From NCBI RefSeq assembly GCF_028747785.1, contig NZ_CP118158.1:1550001-1614000 (forward strand): a DNA stretch of 64,000 bases, read 5' to 3'. This document shows, piece by piece, positions 42,809-50,559 of the stretch. Made by a program: the position numbers and the translations under genes. Under the pieces are notes generated by a model. That model searched no databases and was not told the DNA's origin. It was given only the letters and a program-made list of their open reading frames with translations. Source of the stretch: Halosimplex aquaticum (GTDB lineage: Archaea > Halobacteriota > Halobacteria > Halobacteriales > Haloarculaceae). Numbering within the stretch: the stretch's first letter is position 1; every line of letters begins with the position of its first letter.

Positions 42809-44104
42809 CTACTGATATCCTCGACTCTGATCGCCGAAGTTCGGAAGAGAAGGTGTCTGCGATTGGCTCGACTCGGACTGCTCAGCGAGTCTATCCCCCG
42901 AAGGAAAGTCTTCGCGAGTTATCGTCTCGGCATCCCGGGTAGCCGCGTTTCGTCGTGCCTCGAGTACGAGTTCTTCGAGTTCAGCTCCGGTGAGCCCTCT
43001 TGTTTGAGCCCCAAGAGCAGCGAGTTCCTCTCCGGAGAGCGACGAGGGTACTCCAGCAAGATGGATCTCCAAGATAGCATGTCTGGTCTCTTCATCAGGC
43101 AGGTCGATTTCGAAGTGAGTGGCGAGACGACCGGGACGGAGGATGGCGGGATCGATATCTCCCGGTCGGTTCGTCGCCGACACGACGATTGCCTCTCGGC
43201 CCTCACGACTCAGCTGTGCAAGGAATTCGGAGGTCACCTTCCTGTCCTCGACGTGGGAACTAAGGTCAGAGACGTCCCGTGCGCCGAACAGGTGCTCAGC
43301 CTCGTCGAGAAAGATAACACATCGCCCGATCGAATCCGCCTCATCGAACAGCGCTTTGATCTGCTCACTGCTCGCGTTGATCCAGCGGCTCGTGACATCA
43401 CCAGGCGAGAGCTCGAGGAAAGGAGCACTCAACTCCCCAGCGAGTGCCCGAGCAAACATCGTCTTTCCTGTGCCGGGAGGACCGTAGAACATGATGCCTC
43501 GAGCAGGTTCGATCCCGAACCGAGAGAAGCGGTCGTCGTCAGCTCCGGCCGACCGGATCGGTTCGATCACCTTGGAATCTAACTCGCTCTTGATTTCGTA
43601 GTAGCCACCGATATCCGCGAATTCGGTGTTCGAGTACTGCCAATCGTAGGAATACTGATCGAGAGCGGCAGAAGAAAGCCGGTGATCCGACGCTCCGACA
43701 GGTGATGCAGACCGGTTGTGAGATGTAGATTCGGCAGGGTGATGAATTTCTGGAGTTCCTGTTTTGAAGGAGGGCGTAGTGGACTGAGCCGACGAGTCCG
43801 AGGCGGTAAGTCCAGCGGGGACGGGGTCGGGGTCTTCGGTGTCGGTTTCTGCAAAAGCGAAGAGTGCAGACACAAGATACGCGCCGACGAACTGGCAGCC
43901 AACCGTTGCAGCAACGAAGAAGGGTCCAACGAAAGCGGGGATCTCCTCAGGACTGGAACTAACGAGTCCCATCGATACGAGGGTGCCAAGAGCGACTACG
44001 ATAGTAGACACGCTCTTGCGAAGTAGATTGTTGATAGCGGGAGCTGCGGCTGGAAGTCGAAGAGGGCAAGGGCACCGCGCCAGCGGTGCCCGATATGTTC
44101 CCAA
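42809..44104 (-). CDS. Membrane-anchored AAA+ ATPase, N-terminus replaced by IS sequence
   Basis: A 431-codon frame in which the first ~31 codons (44104-44012) lie inside an ISH4-like element; native sequence begins at 44011 (V-STIVVALGTL). Two hydrophobic segments (about 32-50 and 58-83), an acidic/Ser linker, then an FtsH/Cdc48-type AAA module: 'FYGPPGTGKTMFARAL' Walker A, 'CVIFLDEAEHLFG' Walker B, 'VVSATNRPGDIDPAILRPGRL' with sensor-1 and the Arg finger region, and 'GLTGAELEELVLEA' lid. No protease domain follows, so it is probably an unfoldase or adaptor. The GTG at 44011 could serve as a start and leave the TM segments intact. Confidence 0.78.
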   Translation of the reverse strand: MGTYRAPLARCPCPLRLPAAAPAINNLLRKSVSTIVVALGTLVSMGLVSSSPEEIPAFVGPFFVAATVGCQFVGAYLVSALFAFAETDTEDPDPVPAGLTASDSSAQSTTPSFKTGTPEIHHPAESTSHNRSASPVGASDHRLSSAALDQYSYDWQYSNTEFADIGGYYEIKSELDSKVIEPIRSAGADDDRFSRFGIEPARGIMFYGPPGTGKTMFARALAGELSAPFLELSPGDVTSRWINASSEQIKALFDEADSIGRCVIFLDEAEHLFGARDVSDLSSHVEDRKVTSEFLAQLSREGREAIVVSATNRPGDIDPAILRPGRLATHFEIDLPDEETRHAILEIHLAGVPSSLSGEELAALGAQTRGLTGAELEELVLEARRNAATRDAETITREDFPSGDRLAEQSESSQSQTPSLPNFGDQSRGYQ

Positions 44105-45005
44105 TACGCCGGTTCGTGTCTGAATCGGCTGCCGCGAACCTGCTCCAACAGGTTCGCTGGCGTGATGGCGTCGAGTGCCCCCGCTGCCGTTCTGACCTGA
44201 CGGTCAGAAACGGCAGCTATCGGGAGTACCAGCGGTATCTGTGTAAGAATTGCGGTCGGACGTTCAACGACAAGACCGGCACGATCTTCGCTCACTCGAA
44301 GCTCTCGCTGAAAGAGTGGTACTTCACGATCTACGTCTTCTTACGGTTCAACACGAGCATTCGCCAGATCGAGGCAGAGCTCGATCTTTCGTACAGAACG
44401 GTGAGACGGCGCGTCGAGCGCTTCGCCAGATCGCTCGACGCGCCTTCGATGACGCTGTCCGGGCCGGTCGAAATCGACGAAGTGTACGTGTCTGCGGGGC
44501 TGAAAGGCCGCGAGCGCGACCAGGAGTCGCGCTCGCGTGGCCTGTCCACGCGTGGGCGAGGCTCGTACGACGGCGACAAACCGCCGGTGTTCACGCTGGT
44601 CGATCGCGGCTCGGACGAGCGGTACGTCGTGCCAGCGAAATCCGCCGAAGAATCGACCGTGCGACTCCTGCTCGGCAACCGCACACAGGAGTCGCTGACC
44701 GTCTACACCGACGGATTTCGGGCGTACGACCCGCTAGAGGACGATGACGCATTCACCCGCGAATACGTCGTCCACGGCGACGGTGAATACGCTGATGGCG
44801 ACGTACACGTCAACGGTTGCGAGAGCCACGCGTCGCTGACGCGACGGTGGCTCTCGCCCCACCGAGGCGTCTCGAAAGACAAGCTAACGCCGTATCTCAG
44901 AGCATTCCAGCTCCGGTGCGAACTCTACAGAAAACCAGGTGACGAAGCGCTCAAACATGCGCTCGACGCTGCCCTCTGAAAATCAACAACGTGCTTCACA
45001 AGAGC
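44012..45005 (+). mobile_element. ISH4/IS1595-like insertion sequence, copy 1 (994 bp)
   Basis: Imperfect terminal inverted repeats begin GCTCTTGCGAAGTAGATTG at the left end and GCTCTTGTGAAGCACGTTG read inward from the right end. Flanks GTAGACAC and GTAAATAT show no target duplication. The same 994-bp element is at 58294-59287 in opposite orientation. It separates truncated pglX (right) from the truncated AAA gene (left). Confidence 0.9.
44086..44979 (+). CDS. IS1595-family transposase (ISH4-like), copy 1
   Basis: 297 residues. An N-terminal zinc ribbon 'VECPRCRSDLTVRNGSYREYQRYLCKNCGRTF' (four Cys) is followed by a helix-turn-helix 'SIRQIEAELDLSYRTVRRRVERF' and an ISXO2-like DDE/DDN domain: 'VEIDEVYVSAG' (first Asp/Glu), 'VYTDGFRAYDP' (Asp), and 'VHVNGCESHASLTRRWLSPHRGVSKD' (Asn/Glu region). 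It is identical in amino-acid sequence to the copy at 58320-59213. Confidence 0.93.
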   Translation: MPDMFPIRRFVSESAAANLLQQVRWRDGVECPRCRSDLTVRNGSYREYQRYLCKNCGRTFNDKTGTIFAHSKLSLKEWYFTIYVFLRFNTSIRQIEAELDLSYRTVRRRVERFARSLDAPSMTLSGPVEIDEVYVSAGLKGRERDQESRSRGLSTRGRGSYDGDKPPVFTLVDRGSDERYVVPAKSAEESTVRLLLGNRTQESLTVYTDGFRAYDPLEDDDAFTREYVVHGDGEYADGDVHVNGCESHASLTRRWLSPHRGVSKDKLTPYLRAFQLRCELYRKPGDEALKHALDAAL

Positions 45006-46119
45006 GTAAATATAAATTGAAGGCTGTGAGCTGGCAGGCCCGCATATCCAAGTCGACGCCGTAGAGATTGTGTTGGAGAATCTTCCGCGGGATCTCCTCC
45101 TCGGGGAAGTCCGTCTCGGCACGCCAGATGCGCTCCAATACGTCGAACGCATACAGCAGGAAGTGCCCGCTCCCACAGGCAGGGTCGATGACGCGAAGCT
45201 CCTCCGGGTGGTCGAAGTCGGTCGGCTCGCCCTCATCTTCGGAGGGGACGAGATAGGTACAGAAATCAGCGATGTCGGGTGACTCGTCGGGAGAGAGCGG
45301 TCGATTCTTGCGTTCGTCTGGTGAGAATGCTTCCTGCGCTTCGACGACGTCCTGTAACTCGCCGGTGTGTTCGAGGTAGAGCTTCCCGAGGGAGTTGTCG
45401 GTGAGCATCCGGACGACCCAGTGAGGGGTATAGAACTGATTCGCCGGAGGAACGTCCTCTGGTTCGAGGCCTTCACGGTTGCCTTTGCGGCGCAGATCGT
45501 CGAGCAGCTTGACGTTGTAGTACTCGTAGACCCATCCGAGCACGTCGTCGGCCCGCCAGACCTCGTCGGGAACCTCGTCGAGCATTCCGCAGAGTTCCTC
45601 GAAGGTGTCGTCGTCCGGATCGACGAGGCTGTATGCAGAGGAGCGATCGAATAGGATCTCGATCTCCTCGGCAAGTGAGTCACATGCCCGATGGTACGCC
45701 TCGAGGATAGCTTCGTCTTCCAGGAGGAACTCCTCGTGGACGAGTGTCTCCGCGGCAGGCGTCAGGCCGTTCTCCTTGAAGACGGTGACCTCCTCGTCGA
45801 TGAAGTCACGAACCTCCATACAGCGGAGGGCGGCTAGCCGATTGACGATCGTATACCCGACGCTCGTGACGTACTTCTCGAAGCCGTCGTCCCAGGAGTG
45901 GCCGTCCACGGCTTCCAGTTCGATAGCCTCGACCAGTGAAGTCGTGTCCTCGTCCAGTGTATCAGTGTCTTCTGGCTTGCTGTCGAGGTCCTGCTGAGTG
46001 AGCTGGAACCGTACGTTGTCTTCGACGCGATCTCGCATCTCGGCGACGACGTCTTCGAGATGCTCGCGTTCGCCCTTGTCCAGTTGCGCCTTCCGCTGAG
46101 AGAGAGACTCGCTTTCCAT
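44983..46119 (-). pseudogene. pglX: PglX/BrxX-like BREX DNA methyltransferase, truncated by IS
   Basis: The native part runs from the ATG at 46119 to 45006; the last codons are IS sequence. Residues ~1-230 are the helical N-terminal domain with 'FYTPHWVVRMLTDNSLG' (X-box-like, about 232). Residues ~305-372 contain the SAM motif I 'VIDPACGSGHFLLYAFD' and 'NLYGVDLDMRACQLTAFNLYL'. The gene stops before the catalytic NPPY motif, so no methylation is possible. In BREX, PglX methylates host DNA for self-recognition. About two thirds of a typical 1,100-1,200-residue PglX is missing. The full copy may have been lost with pglZ. Confidence 0.8.
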
Positions 46120-46201
46120 TCGAAGATGACCTGTATGGTATTCTCAACTGACCACCACCAACTTCAATGTTGCCGAGGGCGCCCGGGTACTGGCTTCCCA
46201 C

Positions 46202-46708
46202 TCACCACGTCAGTGAGAGCTCTTCGACGGTGATGTTCTGTAGACCGAACGCTGCCGGCGATAGTTCCCCGAAACCCCCATCGTCGGTCAAGATATGCGG
46301 CCGTTCGTATCGGTACTCGTACGCCAGCGAAAAGATAGGCACGTCTTTCGCCTGGATGTCCAGCAGGTGTCCCAGTAGCTGATTGTGGGGTTTCTGTCGA
46401 ACGTCTCGTAACTGGAGGTCCTCGAGTTCGTCTCCGTCGAAGGTCGTGATCACGTCGTCACAGCTACCGAATAGCTTGAACAGGAGTGTGAGTGCCTCGT
46501 CGATTTCCTCACTCTCTACTCGCTCTGACCGATGGAGTCCCTGCTGGATTTCTTCCACCATGTACGCCGAAACCACGGTCTGATGACGACTGTCGTAGAA
46601 TTCTTCAGTGAAGTAGAGACGTTCGCCGAGCGTATCGGAGTAGATCTCCACGGGGAGTTCCGCTGCTGTCGCTATGTATATCCAGACATTGCTGTCCAAA
46701 ATCAGCAT
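46202..46708 (-). CDS. PIN-domain protein (toxin-like)
   Basis: 168 residues. 'MLILDSNVWIYIATAAE' carries the first acidic residue (D5). 'VVSAYMVEEIQQGL' provides the Glu helix, and 'AKDVPIFSLAYEYRYERPHILTDDGGFG' provides the late acidic pair of the PIN fold. It follows a 55-residue antitoxin-like gene by 8 bp and precedes pglX by 82 bp on the same strand. A ribonuclease toxin embedded in the defence island is likely. Confidence 0.72.
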   Translation of the reverse strand: MLILDSNVWIYIATAAELPVEIYSDTLGERLYFTEEFYDSRHQTVVSAYMVEEIQQGLHRSERVESEEIDEALTLLFKLFGSCDDVITTFDGDELEDLQLRDVRQKPHNQLLGHLLDIQAKDVPIFSLAYEYRYERPHILTDDGGFGELSPAAFGLQNITVEELSLTW

Positions 46709-46716
46709 TCAGGAAC

Positions 46717-46884
46717 TCAGTCGTCGGCCAGCACCGATTCTCGCTGGCTGACTGATTCTGCGATGAGGTTCTCTCGATCCCAGTCGAGATCTCGATTGAG
46801 TTCCTCGAGTGCTGCCTCTATATCTGCAGGTGATTCATGACAGTCTTCCGCACGCGCCCACAGTTCCGCTGTTTTCTCACTCAT
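46717..46884 (-). CDS. Small antitoxin-like protein (55 aa) preceding the PIN gene
   Basis: ATG at 46884 to TGA at 46717-46719 encodes MSEKTAELWARAEDCHESPA and then an acidic helical tail with 'LNRDLDWDRENLIAESVSQR'. Such small helical proteins directly upstream of PIN genes are usual antitoxins. Eight bases separate its stop from the PIN start, consistent with one transcript. Confidence 0.6.
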   Translation of the reverse strand: MSEKTAELWARAEDCHESPADIEAALEELNRDLDWDRENLIAESVSQRESVLADD

Positions 46885-47067
46885 GAATCTCACCTGCCGT
46901 TAGTAGACTCTAAAAGGAGCGGGACTTATAATTCTAGCGGCGAGCGTTCGCTAACGTTCTCCAGCAAGAAGGGTGTCATAGAACAGTTCACGCGCCTAGT
47001 TTTCATAATCCCTGTTCACTCAATACAGCCGATAGATTCTATTGCCCAGATACTCTTTCCCCGAAGT

Positions 47068-47379
47068 ATGGTATCCTCTGATTCCGACGCCGATGAGGTT
47101 ATTGCAGGTCTGGAACAGGACATCGGTGAACACGTGCGGGCCACTGCGAAATCCGGGGAGAATCGCATCGAGGTTACGGGTGAGACCCGTGGAACGGATA
47201 TCTATCCCAATGCCGTTCTCGAGTACTTCTCGATCTTGGGATGGGCTCCTGACCGTATCCGGTACAATATGGATAACGAGCCCGTCGTTGATTTTGTCCG
47301 AGAAGATGAGTACGACCTCTTAATCAGCCGCGGAAGACAGAAGTTCGATTCAATCGAGTTTGAAGAACAATTTCGTTGA
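47068..47379 (+). CDS. Small hypothetical protein (103 aa)
   Basis: ATG at 47068 (MVSSDSDADEVIAGLEQDIG). The protein has 'VTGETRGTDIYPNAVLEYFSILGW' and ends 'RGRQKFDSIEFEEQFR'. The acidic pI and amphipathic pattern support coding. A longer in-frame extension upstream to 46837 is not acidic and is rejected. It is divergent from the antitoxin/PIN pair. The family is not recognised. Confidence 0.5.
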   Translation: MVSSDSDADEVIAGLEQDIGEHVRATAKSGENRIEVTGETRGTDIYPNAVLEYFSILGWAPDRIRYNMDNEPVVDFVREDEYDLLISRGRQKFDSIEFEEQFR

Positions 47380-47481
47380 AACCGCACACCGGTTGAGCAG
47401 GTGATTCACTCCTCAATTCTGAGGATCAATCGTCTTGTGAACTGTTCTATGACTTCCTCTACGACAGCGAGTCAACGTGTT

Positions 47482-47604
47482 CTACTCGATCTGGGTTTCG
47501 TACTCGTCCCACAGGGTGTCGATGTCCGTACCAGTCTCCTCAGCGATGTGCCGGAGCAACTGTGCCTTGTTCTCGAATCGCCGGAGCTGGCCCTTTGCGC
47601 TCAT
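47482..47604 (-). CDS. Small hypothetical protein (40 aa)
   Basis: ATG at 47604 to TAG at 47482-47484 encodes MSAKGQLRRFENKAQLLRHI followed by an acidic helix ending DEYETQIE. The upstream palindrome TACCAC-G-GTGGTA (47607-47619) lies directly in front of the start, and a TATA-like TTTATTAG is about 26 bp further up. It may belong to a unit with the EVE/nuclease gene 57 bp upstream. The function is unknown. Confidence 0.45.
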   Translation of the reverse strand: MSAKGQLRRFENKAQLLRHIAEETGTDIDTLWDEYETQIE

Positions 47605-47606
47605 AC

Positions 47607-47619
47607 TACCACGGTGGTA
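47607..47619. promoter_or_regulatory. Palindrome TACCAC-G-GTGGTA before the 40-aa gene
   Basis: A 13-bp odd palindrome lies two bases before the start codon of the 40-aa gene, about where transcription would begin after the TATA-like box at 47628-47635. It is a probable operator. Confidence 0.4.
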
Positions 47620-47661
47620 TCCTATGCTAATAAATTCCGAGACACCCCTCGTCCAGGAAAT

Positions 47662-48711
47662 TTAGAGGTAGGCGTTGAGTTTCAATAATGCGGAGTCGGG
47701 AAGAAGGCCCGTCTGCTCTTTTGCGAACTCGAAGACTTCGTCGGGGCTGATCTCGAACATATTACCGTGTTGCCCAACATCGATCGGTTCCTCGGCGAAG
47801 AAGAATACGTCTCCATATTCTGCCTTCTCTACGTACTCTTCCTCAGAAACAGACGCGTTTCCGCTTTTCACCTGTACGAACGCACGTTCAACCTCATCAT
47901 CACGAATCCGACGTAGTTCGCACTCAATGTCTGCTTCAGAACTGCTGGTCGTCGACTTGATGATCGACCAATCTCCCTTACCCGCTTGGAGCTTCAGAAG
48001 GACGATGTCCTCGATCTCAGCGGGATCGAGAATACCAAGGAACTGCGAAGCCGTCACATCTGCCCGCAATTGGTCTGACACAGCCGCGGAAAGCCCCTCA
48101 GTAGCATCGTCAAATTCACTCACCGCGAAGATTTGTTCTGTAATCAATTTCTGACTATCCTCGATGTGCATCTGGCTTAGCGTGTTCCCCTGGCCAGCGA
48201 ACCGGCGCTTTACGAAACCTGGGACCATCGGGTACGGGACGACCTCCCAATCTGCCTCACGGAAATTCCGAATGTCGTTGCTCTCGAATTCGTCCTGTTT
48301 CTCGGCACTCAGATCAAGGTCAGTTTCCCAGTCTCCGGTTACCTTACAGAGAGCGAATTCGCTTCCCTCGTTCACCCAAAGAAAATCCCCTTTCTCGATG
48401 TCTTCGATCATGTATCGCAAGGAGGACTTGAGGTCGCCATTGAGTTTCACTCGAGAGGGGGCGTAATCGTCGCTCTTCCGTTCACGAAACCTTTGTTCGA
48501 TTTCGTTGTGCCGGTCGACTGCAGACTCAGTGTCCGGCATCTCATCTACCTTCTCAATTTCACCATCTTCGAGCAACACCGCCGGATTGTAGCCCCATCC
48601 AACTCCAACAATGCCCTCGCCCTTACAGAATTCGTACGGATTCGCAGTCTCAATTGCCCCGCCAGGCTGTATTTTTAAACGGTATACCGAAAAGTCAGTC
48701 TCGGAACTCAC
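47662..48711 (-). CDS. EVE/PUA-like domain fused to an Mrr-type PD-(D/E)XK nuclease
   Basis: 349 residues. The N-terminal half resembles EVE/PUA-like DNA-base-sensing domains: 'GEGIVGVGWGYNP', 'SSLRYMIEDIEKGDFLWVNEGSEFALCKVTGDW' and 'WEVVPYPMVPGFVKRRF'. The C-terminal third (about 245-330) fits a PD-(D/E)XK nuclease with 'DIECELRRIR' and 'ERAFVQVKSGNASV' (Q-x-K, Mrr-like). The combination suggests restriction of modified DNA, like type IV enzymes. The call is by motif order only. It is located on the strand of the BREX genes. Confidence 0.65.
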   Translation of the reverse strand: MSSETDFSVYRLKIQPGGAIETANPYEFCKGEGIVGVGWGYNPAVLLEDGEIEKVDEMPDTESAVDRHNEIEQRFRERKSDDYAPSRVKLNGDLKSSLRYMIEDIEKGDFLWVNEGSEFALCKVTGDWETDLDLSAEKQDEFESNDIRNFREADWEVVPYPMVPGFVKRRFAGQGNTLSQMHIEDSQKLITEQIFAVSEFDDATEGLSAAVSDQLRADVTASQFLGILDPAEIEDIVLLKLQAGKGDWSIIKSTTSSSEADIECELRRIRDDEVERAFVQVKSGNASVSEEEYVEKAEYGDVFFFAEEPIDVGQHGNMFEISPDEVFEFAKEQTGLLPDSALLKLNAYL

Positions 48712-48805
48712 GATGGCCGATTAAGAGGTTCCAATAATAAGTGTATCTCTCGGCTACAAATTGAGACCTCGCTGTGCGATGTACGGTTTCATCACTCCGG
48801 CCCAC

Positions 48806-49801
48806 TCACTCCTCTAATTCGGTGGTATACGTCGGGTTCTCCTGGAGTGTCGTTAGCGACACGTAGCGGTGGCCCTGAACGAATGCGACCGTCCGATTGG
48901 AATCGCTCGCAGTCTTGTCGTTCCGAATTGCCTGTTCCAGCTCAACGTCTTCCTCCAGGAATAGGACTTTCTCCGTCTCTCGGTACCGATCGGAGCCATT
49001 CTCCCGCATCAGTTCCACGGCCCTTAGCAGTTCGCTCTCCTGATGCTGGGAGAGGTCGGGATGACCACGTACCGTCTCCTCGTCGAGGGTGACGCTCTCG
49101 ATAGACCCGGTGACCTTCGGAACGGTTGTTTTGATCTCCCCATCCTTGTAGAACGCGAGGTGCGAAACCGGTTTGAAAGAGCGATTCGGCTGGCAGAAGT
49201 AGAGACCATACTTGTGATACTCCGGCCACGCCTTGCGGGCAGCGACGACCAGCACTCGATCTTCTTGCCCGCTTACGAGTGATTCGTCGTAGATAAATCG
49301 GACGAGCTCACGGAGCAGGAAGGCTTCGCGTTCGGTCGGAACGTACATACTCGCTTCGGCACTCCCAACATCCCGCTCTAGAACCGATTCAATACTCCCG
49401 ACGAGGGTATCGAAACTCGCCCAGACGATCCGTTCGTCGTCGATTGCCTGTACTTCGGGGGGAACCCGGGTATCTGGCGTGAGGACTATCAACCGCTGGA
49501 GATCAGATGGGTCCTCATCCAGTGCCTGCAAGTGATTGTCCAACTGCTCTCTACGGACAGCGTCACGACTGGTCTTCGTCTCGAACCACAACGCCGTGGA
49601 AGCCCGGATCGCCGCATCCGGAACTGAATCCGTCCCTGTAACCTGATTATCGAAGCCGACCAGAGAAAGGTCAGACTCGTCGGTAATCGCTTCCAGAATA
49701 TCCTCGGCTAACCGACTATTCACGTGCTCGAGAACCGCTAATAGTGTCGAAGTTACTCGATTCTCGCCCTGGGTGTACGTGGAGAAGAGAGGATTTGGCA
49801 T
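48806..49801 (-). CDS. PD-(D/E)XK nuclease-like protein
   Basis: About 331 residues from the ATG at 49801 (MPNPLFSTYTQGENRVTST). The ATG at 49852 adds residues without family character. The N-terminal pattern 'ENRVTSTLLAVLEHVN' (Glu), then 'VGFDNQVTGTDSVPDAAIRASTALWFETKTS' (Asp ... Glu-x-Lys), then 'LIVLTPD' is a restriction-nuclease-like core of the type seen in defence islands. The C-terminal half is mixed alpha/beta and unrecognised. It lies between brxC and pglX on the same strand. Confidence 0.6.
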   Translation of the reverse strand: MPNPLFSTYTQGENRVTSTLLAVLEHVNSRLAEDILEAITDESDLSLVGFDNQVTGTDSVPDAAIRASTALWFETKTSRDAVRREQLDNHLQALDEDPSDLQRLIVLTPDTRVPPEVQAIDDERIVWASFDTLVGSIESVLERDVGSAEASMYVPTEREAFLLRELVRFIYDESLVSGQEDRVLVVAARKAWPEYHKYGLYFCQPNRSFKPVSHLAFYKDGEIKTTVPKVTGSIESVTLDEETVRGHPDLSQHQESELLRAVELMRENGSDRYRETEKVLFLEEDVELEQAIRNDKTASDSNRTVAFVQGHRYVSLTTLQENPTYTTELEE

Positions 49802-49901
49802 ACCAGCCGCGTACACTTGGGTATCACAAAGAAGTTGGTGAGGTCGTCTCAATGCTCACTAGAGCGGATGATTCTTTGTAGCAAGGAGACACAGCGATAG
49901 T

Positions 49902-50474
49902 ATGTCCAAACCAGATATCGTCGCTCTCGACGATGCTTCCACGTACGCTTATTCCTCCCATATCAGCATCGAGGGAACAGAAATCCAGATCGGAGATTTA
50001 CTTCTGGTATTCGATCACGATGACGAGCAGTCGGTGAACTTCTTCGAGCGTGTCTACGGGTTCAATTGGCCTGGGGCTATCACACATCAGATCAATGGCC
50101 CTGTTCCTGCCGACATACACGAGTTCGAGGACCTTGCGGACGACCTTGCAAACAGGAGGATTGCGGTCGCGCCTGAGATCGAACAGGCTAGCTTTTTCGT
50201 CGACGACGACATGGTCCGAACCCTTTCCCTGTACGAATACTCGCACCGAGATGGACAGCAGCCGATCTTGATAGACGAAATCCGAGACCCGCTGAGTCGG
50301 ACACCTTCTGATCAGACTGTCACTCTCTGTACCGATGGCAGCGGTGTAATCGGGGAGCTATTCGAGGCGAATCCTCCTTCATCAAAGGGCGAAGCTGAGG
50401 AGATTCGTGCATTTTTGCACTCTGGGGGCTACGATTCGTATGATCTCCCTGAGAGCGAGCAGTTCCAGAAATAG
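49902..50474 (+). CDS. Hypothetical protein (190 aa) in the BREX region
   Basis: 190 residues, MSKPDIVALDDASTYAYSSH, acidic. It contains 'GDLLLVFDHDDEQSVNFFERVYGFNWPGAITHQINGPV' and a C-terminal 'GEAEEIRAFLHSGGYDSYDL'. No family was recognised. It is the only rightward gene between 47.4 and 59 kb. A late Asp-rich segment could bind metal, but that is speculative. Confidence 0.5.
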   Translation: MSKPDIVALDDASTYAYSSHISIEGTEIQIGDLLLVFDHDDEQSVNFFERVYGFNWPGAITHQINGPVPADIHEFEDLADDLANRRIAVAPEIEQASFFVDDDMVRTLSLYEYSHRDGQQPILIDEIRDPLSRTPSDQTVTLCTDGSGVIGELFEANPPSSKGEAEEIRAFLHSGGYDSYDLPESEQFQK

Positions 50475-50559
50475 CCATTCGCCGAATTAAATCCCGAACT
50501 CCCCTCAAAGAGACCAGTATCACCAATTACGCAATGTGTTGCCCCTGAGGCGGTAGTCT

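Noticed and set aside
42593-43582. Rightward frame of 329 codons opposite the AAA gene
   Set aside because: The AAA motifs on the other strand are clear; this frame has no protein-like pattern.
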